A DNA stretch of 64,000 nt from Streptomyces rhizosphaerihabitans. GTDB lineage: Bacteria; Actinomycetota; Actinomycetes; Streptomycetales; Streptomycetaceae. This document shows positions 8,982 through 16,625 of this stretch, one piece after another. The stretch spans positions 1 through 64,000 of the forward strand of contig NZ_JAODTZ010000051.1 in NCBI RefSeq assembly GCF_025399795.1. Direction: 5' to 3'. The stretch's first letter is position 1, and every line of letters begins with the position of its first letter. A program made the translations under genes and the position numbers. The notes beneath the pieces are model-generated. The model did no database searches, was not told the DNA's origin, and saw nothing but the letters and a program-made list of their open reading frames with translations.

Positions 8982-9204
8982 GATGGATCCCCCGAGGTGT
9001 GTGCGGCGAACGCCGGGTCATGTGGCGCGCCGTCCCTGAACTGCTGACATGCATCAGTCTTGGGTCTGCCGCTCACGTCACGCTGACGTCGCGCTGCCGT
9101 GCCGCTGACGTCCTCGTTGTGACCGTGCGCACACGGTTGTCGGCGGGCACCGGCGACCGGGTGCGACGCTCCCGCGTACCGCCGCCTGGTACTGCCGCCT
9201 GTTC

Positions 9205-9254
9205 GGCGAGGGGGAGCGGGGCCCGGTGCGTACCGGACCCCGCTCCCCCTCGCC
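9205..9254 (-). terminator. Terminator of hmpA
   Basis: A 17-bp perfect stem (9205-9221 with 9238-9254) enclosing a smaller CCGGT/ACCGG stem, 26 bases past the hmpA stop codon. Confidence 0.8.
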
Positions 9255-9280
9255 CCGACGGGCCGCCCGACAGGTCCTGG

Positions 9281-10486
9281 CTAGGCCTGGGCCAGCCAGA
9301 GGTCCGGTCCGAACACCTCGTAGTGGATGTCGGAGGCGGGCACGCCCTTGTCGAGGAGCTGGGCCCGTACCGCGCGCATGAAGGGCAGCGGGCCGCACAG
9401 GTAGGCGTGCGTGCCCGGCCGCACGGTGACTCCGGAGAGGTCGACCAGACCGGTCCGCTCGGCGGGGTGGCCCGGCTCGGCCCGCTCGTACCAGAAGTGG
9501 GCCTCCGCGTCGGCGAGCTTGCCCGCGAACGCCTCGTGGTCGGCGCGCAGCGCGTGCTCGGCGGGGGAGCGGTCGGCGTGCACCACGGTGACGGGGGCCT
9601 TGTGGCCGGAGATCGTGAGCTGCTCCAGCATGGCGATCACCGGAGTCACGCCGATACCCGCGGAGGCGAGGAGGAGGGGGGCGTCCGTGTCGTCGAGGAC
9701 CAGGTCGCCGTACGGCGCGGAGACCTCCAGGACGCTGCCCTCGCGGACGTGGGCGTGCAGATGGTTGGAGACCTCGCCCTCGGGGCTCGGCATGCCGGCG
9801 TTCTCGTCCGCGCGCACCCGCTTGACGCTGATCTGGCGGACCGGGGAACCGGGCGCGCTGGAGAGGCTGTACTGACGTATCTGGCGGGCGCCGTCCGGGA
9901 GTTCCACGCCCACGGAGACGTACTGGCCCGCACGGAAGTCCGGCAGGGCTCCGCCGTCGGCCGGGCGGATGTGGAAGGTGGCGACGTCGGCGGTCTCCTC
10001 GACGCGCCCGGTGACCACCCAGGGGTGCAGGGCCCCGTCGTCCGCGTTCTCGTCGTACAGGCGCTTCTCGATGGCGATCAGGGCGTTCGCCATGAGCCAG
10101 TAGACCTCGTCCCAGGCGGCGGCGACCTCCGCGGTGACCGCGTCGCCGAGCACCTCGACGATGGCGGCGAAGAGGTGCTCGTGCACGACCTTGTACTGCT
10201 CGGGCGCGACGCCCAGGGAGGCGTGCTTGTGGGCGATGCGGCTCAGCATCGCGTCGGGCCGCTCGTCGGGGTGTTCGACCAGATAGGTGGCGAAGGCGGC
10301 GATGGATCCCGCCAGGGCCTGACGCTGGGTGCCCGCGGCCTGGTTGCCGCGGTTGAACAGGTCACGGAGCAGTTCGGGGTGGGCGGTGAACAGTCCGGCG
10401 TAGAAGCGCTCGGTGATCTCGCCGATGGCGGCGCCGACCACGGGGAGGGTCGCGCGCACGGTGGAGGCGGATTGTTCGGACAGCAT
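9281..10486 (-). CDS. hmpA: Flavohaemoglobin (nitric oxide dioxygenase)
   Basis: Converts nitric oxide and oxygen to nitrate using NAD(P)H. Globin domain at residues 1-140 with Tyr29 (ERFYAGLF), Gln54 (GTQRQAL) and the haem-binding His88 (AHKHASLGV); FAD domain at about 155-260 with RQYSLSS; NAD domain at about 270-400 with LASAGIGVTP and YLCGPLPFM. Length 401 is normal. ATG 10486 has AGGAG six bases upstream. A perfect NsrR operator lies about 70-90 bases upstream, so expression is expected to rise on nitric oxide stress through NsrR at 7411. Divergent from glnA2. Confidence 0.95.
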   Translation of the reverse strand: MLSEQSASTVRATLPVVGAAIGEITERFYAGLFTAHPELLRDLFNRGNQAAGTQRQALAGSIAAFATYLVEHPDERPDAMLSRIAHKHASLGVAPEQYKVVHEHLFAAIVEVLGDAVTAEVAAAWDEVYWLMANALIAIEKRLYDENADDGALHPWVVTGRVEETADVATFHIRPADGGALPDFRAGQYVSVGVELPDGARQIRQYSLSSAPGSPVRQISVKRVRADENAGMPSPEGEVSNHLHAHVREGSVLEVSAPYGDLVLDDTDAPLLLASAGIGVTPVIAMLEQLTISGHKAPVTVVHADRSPAEHALRADHEAFAGKLADAEAHFWYERAEPGHPAERTGLVDLSGVTVRPGTHAYLCGPLPFMRAVRAQLLDKGVPASDIHYEVFGPDLWLAQA

Positions 10487-10552
10487 CGAGACTCCTCAAA
10501 GCCAGGGCGGGAACGGAGGGTTGCGCCCCCTATCTGTCCCGCACACTAATAA

Positions 10553-10575
10553 AACTTGCATCTGAGATGCAAATT
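10553..10575 (-). promoter_or_regulatory. NsrR operator of hmpA
   Basis: Contains the perfect palindrome TTGCATCTGAGATGCAA (10556-10572) centred on 10564, extended by AA/TT-rich flanks. This matches the 11-1-11 type site described for S. coelicolor NsrR. It sits about 70 bases before the hmpA start. Confidence 0.85.
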
Positions 10576-10698
10576 AAAGCCCCTGTGGCGAGAGCGTGTG
10601 GCGAGAGAGTGCCGGTCGGCTCTTACGGGTGCGCGTGTGAGCAGGCAGTATGTGCGGCAGAGCAGGACACCTGCCGTACGCGAGGCGTTCAGACCGAG

Positions 10699-10736
10699 GT
10701 CGCCCGGCCGATCATGGTCCGCAACGCGCATGAAAT
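10699..10736 (+). promoter_or_regulatory. Possible GlnR-type box before glnA2
   Basis: GCAAC-n6-GAAAT (10721-10725 and 10732-10736) has the same bases and 6-base spacing as the second half of the glnII box in this window. The first half (GTCGC-n6-GATCA) is poor. It ends 90 bases before the glnA2 start. Sequence match only. Confidence 0.35.
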
Positions 10737-10825
10737 GGTGTTGTGGTGGGATGCTCAGGTGCGCCGATCGTCTTCGAGGCGTGGGAGCAGGCGGCCTGAC
10801 CAGCAAGGATGGGTGGAAGCGGAAG

Positions 10826-12187
10826 ATGGACAAGCAGCAGGAGTTCGTGCTCCGGACACTGGAGGAGCGTGACATCCGGTTCGTACGTCTGTGGTTCACG
10901 GACGTACTCGGCTTCCTCAAGTCGGTGGCAGTGGCCCCGGCGGAGCTGGAACAGGCCTTCGACGAGGGCATCGGCTTCGACGGCTCGGCCATCGAGGGCT
11001 TCGCCCGCGTATACGAGTCGGACATGATCGCCAAGCCGGACCCGTCCACCTTCCAGGTGCTGCCCTGGCGCGCCGAGGCCCCCGGCACGGCCCGGATGTT
11101 CTGCGACATCCTGATGCCGGACGGCTCCCCGTCCTTCGCGGACCCGCGCTATGTCCTCAAGCGCGCCCTCGCCAAGACCTCGGATCTGGGCTTCACCTTC
11201 TACACCCACCCCGAGATCGAGTTCTTCCTGCTGAAGGACCGTCCGCTGGACGGCTCGCGGCCCACCCCCGCCGACAATTCCGGCTACTTCGACCACACCC
11301 CGCAGAACGTCGGCCAGGACTTCCGGCGCCAGGCCATCACGATGCTGGAGTCGATGGGCATCTCGGTCGAGTTCAGCCACCACGAGGGCGCCCCCGGCCA
11401 GCAGGAGATCGACCTGCGCTACGCCGACGCGCTCTCCACGGCCGACAACATCATGACCTTCCGGCTGATCATGAAGCAGGTCGCGCTGGAGCAGGGTGTC
11501 CAGGCCACCTTCATGCCGAAGCCGTTCTCGGAGTACCCGGGCAGCGGTATGCACACGCACCTCTCGCTCTTCGAGGGCGACCGCAACGCGTTCTACGAGT
11601 CCGGCTCGGAGTACCAGCTCTCCAAGGTCGGCCGCTCCTTCATCGCCGGCCTCCTGAAGCACGCCGCGGAGATCTCCGCCGTCACCAACCAGTGGGTCAA
11701 CTCCTACAAGCGCATCTGGGGCGGCTCGGAGCGCACCGCGGGCGCCGGCGGCGAGGCCCCGTCGTACATCTGCTGGGGCCACAACAACCGCTCGGCCCTC
11801 GTCCGCGTGCCGATGTACAAGCCCGGCAAGACCGGCTCGGCGCGGGTCGAGGTCCGCTCGATCGACTCCGGCGCGAACCCGTACCTCGCGTACGCGCTGC
11901 TCCTGGCCGCGGGCCTGAAGGGCATCGAGGAGGGTTACGAGCTCCCGCCGGGCGCCGACGACGACGTCTGGGCCCTGTCCGACGCCGAGCGCCGGGCCAT
12001 GGGCATCGAGCCCCTCCCGCAGAACCTCGGCGAGGCCCTGGCCCTCATGCAGCGCAGCGAACTCGTCGCCGAGACCCTCGGCGAGCACGTCTTCGACTTC
12101 TTCCTGCGCAACAAGAAGGCGGAGTGGGAGGAGTACCGCTCCGAGGTCACCGCCTTCGAGCTGCGGAAGAACCTGCCGGTGCTGTAG
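10826..12187 (+). CDS. glnA2: Glutamine-synthetase-like enzyme (GlnA2, gamma-glutamylpolyamine synthetase type)
   Basis: 453-residue type I glutamine synthetase homologue. The beta-grasp N-domain covers about 15-105 (RLWFTDVLGFLKSV, FDGSAIEGFARVYESDM) and the catalytic domain about 110-445, with metal and ATP residues in HPEIEFF, HHEGAPGQQEIDL, GSGMHTHLSLF and RSGANPYLAYALLLAAG-type motifs. The C-terminal adenylylation loop lacks the Tyr: Trp382 stands where GlnA has Tyr397, so GlnE should not control it. In S. coelicolor the GlnA2 orthologue has been described as a gamma-glutamylpolyamine synthetase in polyamine use; assignment here rests on gene neighbourhood and sequence character. ATG 10826 has GGAAG upstream; an upstream in-frame extension to 10556 is rejected because it crosses the NsrR operator. 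Confidence 0.9.
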   Translation: MDKQQEFVLRTLEERDIRFVRLWFTDVLGFLKSVAVAPAELEQAFDEGIGFDGSAIEGFARVYESDMIAKPDPSTFQVLPWRAEAPGTARMFCDILMPDGSPSFADPRYVLKRALAKTSDLGFTFYTHPEIEFFLLKDRPLDGSRPTPADNSGYFDHTPQNVGQDFRRQAITMLESMGISVEFSHHEGAPGQQEIDLRYADALSTADNIMTFRLIMKQVALEQGVQATFMPKPFSEYPGSGMHTHLSLFEGDRNAFYESGSEYQLSKVGRSFIAGLLKHAAEISAVTNQWVNSYKRIWGGSERTAGAGGEAPSYICWGHNNRSALVRVPMYKPGKTGSARVEVRSIDSGANPYLAYALLLAAGLKGIEEGYELPPGADDDVWALSDAERRAMGIEPLPQNLGEALALMQRSELVAETLGEHVFDFFLRNKKAEWEEYRSEVTAFELRKNLPVL

Positions 12188-12225
12188 GCGCGGGTCGGAG
12201 CGGATTTCCTGCTGATTCGGCGGAT

Positions 12226-12254
12226 GGGGCCGACGGTCGCGGACCGTCGGCCCC
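12226..12254 (+). terminator. Terminator of glnA2
   Basis: Perfect 13-bp stem with a 3-base loop, 39 bases after the glnA2 stop codon. Confidence 0.8.
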
Positions 12255-12366
12255 GGCGTGTTTCACGGCCCTGGGCCGCGTCCTTGTCACCGCGGGCGAC
12301 ACGCCTGTCGTGGTGACCGGCGCCCTGCGCGACGCGAGCACGGCCGGTGCCGATGGTTTTGTGAAC

Positions 12367-12409
12367 GGCCGCGGGCCCGGACCGCTCGTCGCGGTCCGGG
12401 CCCGCGGCC
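12367..12409 (-). terminator. Terminator of the duplicated-module small protein gene
   Basis: Perfect 19-bp stem (12367-12385 with 12391-12409) and 5-base loop, 20 bases past the stop codon of the 12430-12702 gene. Confidence 0.8.
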
Positions 12410-12429
12410 TGTTCGCCGCCCTGGCGTCG

Positions 12430-12702
12430 TCAGACGGTGGGGACTCCGCCGACGCTCGGCACCTCGGACAGCGCCTTCTTGATGGTGACCTTCGCGAGGT
12501 AGCCGGCGCCGAAGAATATGCACTGGACGACGTACCAGAACTTCTCGGCCCCGGTCATCTCGACCAGCCCGTACTCGCTCAGCGCCTTCTTGACCGGGAC
12601 CTTCTGCATGTAGGCGGCACCGAAGTAGATGCAACCGAGGATGTACCAGAACTTCTCCGCCGAGGTGGTGGAGCCCTGTCCGAGGTACTGACGTTCTGCC
12701 AT
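12430..12702 (-). CDS. Small protein made of two tandem copies of one module
   Basis: 90 residues and no family name that I recognise. The protein is an internal duplication: module 1 (about 14-46) has AEKFWYILGCIYFGAAYMQK then VPVKKALSE, and module 2 (about 52-84) has AEKFWYVVQCIFFGAGYLAK then VTIKKALSE. Each module has an amphipathic or hydrophobic helix with one Cys and an aromatic triplet FWY, followed by a Lys-rich tail, so two short membrane-associated hairpins or a helical dimer-like fold are possible. ATG 12702 begins MAERQYLGQGS; GGAAGG is 11 bases upstream. It is monocistronic with its own terminator. The duplication is what is seen; membrane association is inference. Confidence 0.75.
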   Translation of the reverse strand: MAERQYLGQGSTTSAEKFWYILGCIYFGAAYMQKVPVKKALSEYGLVEMTGAEKFWYVVQCIFFGAGYLAKVTIKKALSEVPSVGGVPTV

Positions 12703-13126
12703 GACGTTCTCTGCCTTCCGATGACCATGGACCCGGGGAAACGCGCCGATCCGGTCCCTTGCGGGCAGCCTCGGGCAGCAGTCGCGCACAGGCGCGGACG
12801 CCTGACGGCATGCTGAAGCACGAGTTGAGATGGCGTGGGTGATGCGCACTTGTCACGGTGCCGGCCGTCATGACGGCCGGCCGCCCCCCGGATGTGCAAG
12901 CCGCAGCATAGGGCAAGAGCCCTTGATCGTCACCTCGGATATACCGAAGTCAGAGGCACAGTTCGGAGTCGAGCGGCGATGGCTTCCGCGTGTTCGCCGA
13001 CGCCGTGTCCGAGGCCGGCCCCACGGCGTTTTCGGCCCGGCCTCCTGGCGCGGAGCCGTGGTCCGAAGCCGTGGCCCGGAGCCGTGGGGTTGGCCGCCGT
13101 CCGCGGGATCGTCCGGGGGTGCGTCC
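12703..13126. other. 424-bp gap with a perfect 22-bp palindrome
   Basis: No gene supported. It holds the promoter region of the 12430-12702 gene and the 3' flank of the operon ending at 13127. A perfect palindrome (12860-12881) is described separately. Around 13050-13100 the phrase GGAGCCGTGG recurs three times. Confidence 0.5.
12860..12881. promoter_or_regulatory. Perfect 22-bp palindrome
   Basis: GCCGGCCGTCATGACGGCCG continues to a fully self-complementary 22-mer with no loop. It lies about 160 bases upstream of the small duplicated protein gene. A dimeric repressor site or a transcript hairpin are both possible. Confidence 0.45.
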
Positions 13127-14146
13127 CTACCGCACGTACGCGGGAGACACCGCCGCGGTGCTGACGCGCCGTGGCTTTCCCGTGCCGTCGGGCGGGAGGG
13201 TCCAGAGGTCGGCTCCGTAGTCGCCGGGGAGGGCGTAGACGAGGGTGTGGTCGTCGCGCCAGACCACCTGGTCGTCGACGCTGCGTGGCTCGGTGAGCGG
13301 GGTCTCGCGCCCGGTGCGCAGATCGAGGACGTAAAGATGCCAAGGGGCGTCCTTGGGAAGGCCCTTGACGCGCTTCTTGAACGCGATACGGGTGCCGTCG
13401 GGGGAGAGGGACGGGCATTCGACGTTCGTGCGCAGGGTGGTGACGGTGCGGGTGACCAGGTCGCCGCGGACCAGGTGGGTCGTGCCGTGCGTGGCCATCG
13501 TCGCGTAGAACGTGCGGTCGTCGCCCGCGAACGTCACGCCCCAGAAGTTGACGTCGGCCGCGTGGTAGGTCCTGCCGTCCTTCAGCACGCGGTACTCCTC
13601 CAGTGACGACGTCAGCTTCCCCGTGCGGGTGTCGACGATCGCCGCCCGGGTCGAGAAGTTCGTGCCCGCGTAGGAGTCGCCGCCCACGAACGCCGTCCAC
13701 GCGGCGTACCGACCGCTGGGCGAGACGCGCGCGCGGGACGGGATGCCGGGCACGTCGTAGCGGGCCCTGACGTGCAGAGTGGCGTCGAGGATCACCGCCC
13801 GGTAGGTGTCCTGGACCGTGCCGTGCACCGTCTGAAGGCACACCCCGGTGCCCGAAGCGGCGTAGAAGCGCAGGCACTTGACCTGGGACGCCGTGCGCGG
13901 GCCCGACGGGTCGGACGCCGGGACGGACGTCAGCTCGTCGCGGTGCGGGCCCCACGCCATGTTGCGGAAGACCAGCCGCCGGGAGTCGGTCAGGGAGACG
14001 GTCCCCGCGGTGATCCGCGGGCCGCCCGGCCGGGCCTGGTTCCGGCGCTCCGCGCGGGCCGAGGCGTGCAGCACGGAGGCCGTCGCGACGCCCGCCAGGA
14101 CGACCAGGGCGCAGACCAGGACCAGGATGCGGGTTCGCAGTGTCAT
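13127..14146 (-). CDS. Membrane-anchored beta-propeller (TolB/WD40-like) protein
   Basis: 339 residues. One membrane helix at about 8-27 (RILVLVCALVVLAGVATASV) with the rest outside. The outer part has repeated TolB-type blades such as SPSGRYAAWTAF, LSPDGTRIAFKKR and WRDDHTLVYALPGDYGADLW, so a six-bladed propeller is likely; two Cys (VKCLRF, TGVCLQT) are close enough to pair. ATG 14146 overlaps the stop codon of the MFS gene (ATGA), so it is the last gene of a three-gene operon phosphoesterase-MFS-propeller. Role unknown; a binding or sensing function for something released or moved by the operon is possible. Confidence 0.8.
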   Translation of the reverse strand: MTLRTRILVLVCALVVLAGVATASVLHASARAERRNQARPGGPRITAGTVSLTDSRRLVFRNMAWGPHRDELTSVPASDPSGPRTASQVKCLRFYAASGTGVCLQTVHGTVQDTYRAVILDATLHVRARYDVPGIPSRARVSPSGRYAAWTAFVGGDSYAGTNFSTRAAIVDTRTGKLTSSLEEYRVLKDGRTYHAADVNFWGVTFAGDDRTFYATMATHGTTHLVRGDLVTRTVTTLRTNVECPSLSPDGTRIAFKKRVKGLPKDAPWHLYVLDLRTGRETPLTEPRSVDDQVVWRDDHTLVYALPGDYGADLWTLPPDGTGKPRRVSTAAVSPAYVR

Positions 14147-15471
14147 GCGGGGCCTTCTGAGGGGGTGCGGCGGACGGGGCGCAGGCTCATCGAGAAGAGG
14201 GCGCACAGGGCGAGTGCCACGGCCGACGCCGTGAGTGCCGTACGGTCGCCCCACGCCGTCCAGGCCGCGCCGAAGGCGAGCGAGCAGACGAAACGGGCCA
14301 GCGCCTGACCCGTCTGGACCAGCGCGAGCCCGGACGACCGCAGTTCCTCCGGCACGCTGTCCGAGGCCGCGGCCATGAGAACCCCGTCCGTCGCCGCGTA
14401 GAAGCCGCCGTGCAGGAACAGGACGGCGAACGGCAGCGCCGTGTCGTGCCAGGACGTGAGCAGCAGGGCGTACGCGAGGAGCAGCGCGCCGTGGCCGGCC
14501 AGGAACACCCGCCAGCGGCCGGCCCGGTCCGCGAGCCGGCCGAGCGGGACGGCCAGCAGCAGGAACGCAGCGGCCGTGCCGACGGGCAGCAGCGCGAACC
14601 AGCGGTCCGGCACCCCGAGCCTGCGCTGGAGCAGCAGGAACACGAACGAGTCGCTGACCGTGGCGAGGCCGAGCAGCAGCGCGCAGAGCGCGATACCGCG
14701 CAACTCCGGCCGGCGCAGGAGGGCCAGGGCGGCGCGCAGGGTGGGGCGCGGAGCGGCGGGGGCGGCGGAGGCGACCGGGCCGTCCGTCACAGCCGTACGC
14801 GTGGCCCGCGCGGCCGGACCGCCCGGCACGAACAGCACCAGGACCAGGACGCCCACCACGGCCACGCAGAAGCTCACCATGAACACCGCGTCGTAGCCGT
14901 CGACGGTCGCCCGCAGGATCAGGAAGGCGGCCAGCGGTCCCAGCAGGGCGCCCGCCGTGTCCATCGCGCGATGGACGCCGAAGGCCCGGCCGCGGGTCTC
15001 CGGGGTGCTGGACAGGGAGATCAGGGCGTCGCGCGGGGCGGTGCGCAGGCCCTTGCCGGTGCGGTCGGCGGCGAGGACGAGGCCGATCGGGGTCAGGGTC
15101 TGTGCCACCAGGAGCAGGGGTTTGCAGGCGGCCGAGAGGGCGTACCCGGCACCCGCCACCCACTTGTGGCGGCCGCCGCCCCGGTCGGCGAGATGCCCCC
15201 CGGCCAGGCGGACCAGCGCCGAGAAGCCGTTGTAGATCCCGTCGAGAAGTCCGAAACCGAGGGGGGACAGGCCGAGGCCCGTCACCAGGTACAGGGGCAG
15301 GACCGCCGTCACCATCTCCGAGGAGACGTCGGTGATCAGGCTGACCGTGCCGAGTGCCAGCACCGTGGGAGCGATCGCGGCGACGCGCCGCCCGGCTCGG
15401 GGCCGGGCGGCGCTTTCCGCGGACGCCGCCGGAGTCTTGGGTGTACTGGCGCGGCTGTCCGCTACGTACAT
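14143..15471 (-). CDS. Major facilitator superfamily transporter
   Basis: 442 residues with about twelve hydrophobic helices in two bundles of six (about 35-215 and 245-430) separated by a soluble loop rich in Ala/Pro/Thr. The loop-2/3 signature appears as GHLADRGGGRHKW and the equivalent GRLADRAGRWRVFLAGHG in the second half. The segment RTGKGLRTAPRDALISLS resembles that of the Bcr/multidrug-like actinobacterial MFS group. The start codon follows the phosphoesterase stop by one base and its end overlaps the propeller gene. Substrate cannot be predicted. Confidence 0.88.
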   Translation of the reverse strand: MYVADSRASTPKTPAASAESAARPRAGRRVAAIAPTVLALGTVSLITDVSSEMVTAVLPLYLVTGLGLSPLGFGLLDGIYNGFSALVRLAGGHLADRGGGRHKWVAGAGYALSAACKPLLLVAQTLTPIGLVLAADRTGKGLRTAPRDALISLSSTPETRGRAFGVHRAMDTAGALLGPLAAFLILRATVDGYDAVFMVSFCVAVVGVLVLVLFVPGGPAARATRTAVTDGPVASAAPAAPRPTLRAALALLRRPELRGIALCALLLGLATVSDSFVFLLLQRRLGVPDRWFALLPVGTAAAFLLLAVPLGRLADRAGRWRVFLAGHGALLLAYALLLTSWHDTALPFAVLFLHGGFYAATDGVLMAAASDSVPEELRSSGLALVQTGQALARFVCSLAFGAAWTAWGDRTALTASAVALALCALFSMSLRPVRRTPSEGPA

Positions 15472-15472
15472 G

Positions 15473-16360
15473 TCAGGACGTCCAGATGCCCGTGATGTCC
15501 TTGCCGGAGGCCGCGTTGCCGGCGTGCGTGAGGCCGTGCATGTCCTCCAGCGTGCGCAGCAGGTCGTAGTGGTTGTAGGTGGTGGTGGAGGAGGAACCCG
15601 CGGTCACCTGCTGGCCGTACAGAACCGTCGGGATCTTGTTGCCCGCGAGCCGGTTGTCCTCGTCGAAGGTGACGACGAGCAGGCTGTTGTGGGTCTTGGC
15701 CCAGGTGGCGTAGGCGCTCAGGTTGTTCTTCAGCCAGGTGTCACCGGTGGACACCGAGCAGTCGTGCATGTCGCTGCACAGGTTCGGGACGACGAAGGAG
15801 ACCTGCGGAAGCGTCGTGTAGTCCGTCGGGAACTGGGCGAACGTCCTGGCGCTGGACGTCGGTACGTTGCTGAAGCCGAACCAGGGGTTGTGCTTGCGGG
15901 CGTAGTTCCCGCTGCTGCACGTGGTCGAACCCTGGCTGGGCAGCGTCTCGTTGTAGCTGCCCCAGGTCTTGCCCGCGGCGATCAGCTCGGAGGCGAGGTT
16001 GGGGGCGGAGGAGAAGCCGGGCGTGTAGCAGCTGTCGTCCGTGATGCCCTGGGTGGAGCCGGAGAACAGGGCGAAATAGTTGGGCTGGCTCGGGTGCGTC
16101 TCGGCGTACGACTGGGAGAGGTTGGCCCCGCCGGTCTTGAGCGAGTTGATGTACGGGGCGCTCGAGGAGCCGATCACCTGGCTGTACGCGTGGTTCTCGA
16201 AGACCACGACCACGACGTGGTCCGGGGTCGGGACCGCGGCCGCGGCGTGCGCGGGGGCCGAACCGGCGAACCCGGTCCACAGCCCGACCGCGGCCGCGGT
16301 GAAGGCGAGGGCGGATGCCACGACGGCACGACCGCGGATGTACACGTTTCTGCCGGACAC
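15473..16360 (-). CDS. Secreted phosphoesterase (acid-phosphatase/phospholipase C-like, PF04185 type)
   Basis: 295 residues. Signal peptide about 1-38 (hydrophobic core, cleavage near AHAAAA). The metal-dependent phosphoesterase fold follows with DHVVVVVFENHAYSQVI (metal Asp/Glu, FENHAYSQV motif), AETHPSQPNYFALFSG (nucleophile region), SDMHDCSV and VTFDEDN (metal ligands). GTG 16360 is chosen because GGAGGT lies five bases upstream; an in-frame ATG at 16447 would put 29 unlike residues ahead of the signal. First gene of the operon with the MFS and propeller genes. It probably frees phosphate or a phosphorylated headgroup outside the cell. No PHO box was recognised upstream. Confidence 0.87.
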   Translation of the reverse strand: MSGRNVYIRGRAVVASALAFTAAAVGLWTGFAGSAPAHAAAAVPTPDHVVVVVFENHAYSQVIGSSSAPYINSLKTGGANLSQSYAETHPSQPNYFALFSGSTQGITDDSCYTPGFSSAPNLASELIAAGKTWGSYNETLPSQGSTTCSSGNYARKHNPWFGFSNVPTSSARTFAQFPTDYTTLPQVSFVVPNLCSDMHDCSVSTGDTWLKNNLSAYATWAKTHNSLLVVTFDEDNRLAGNKIPTVLYGQQVTAGSSSTTTYNHYDLLRTLEDMHGLTHAGNAASGKDITGIWTS

Positions 16361-16625
16361 TTCAGACCTCCGGTGGGGGGAGAGGCGACGGTGGCGGTGC
16401 AGACAGAGCATGCACACGCCAACATTCCCCGGGCTCACATCCCTCAACCGGCGGGATGAAGAGCCGATGAACTAAAGCCTCCCCGTCCTTTGTACCGCCT
16501 CGCACGGCCGTCGGCGCGGGGCGCTACCGGGCGGACCGGGGTTAGGCTCGGGCGCGTACGACCTTGATCGGGCCAGGTGTGCGGGACGGGACCGGACGTA
16601 CGACATCGATCGACAGGAGGCCGGG

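Noticed and set aside
12849..13126. Start of a further gene upstream of the palindrome
   Set aside because: All frames are short or Arg/Pro-rich; no ribosome-binding site.
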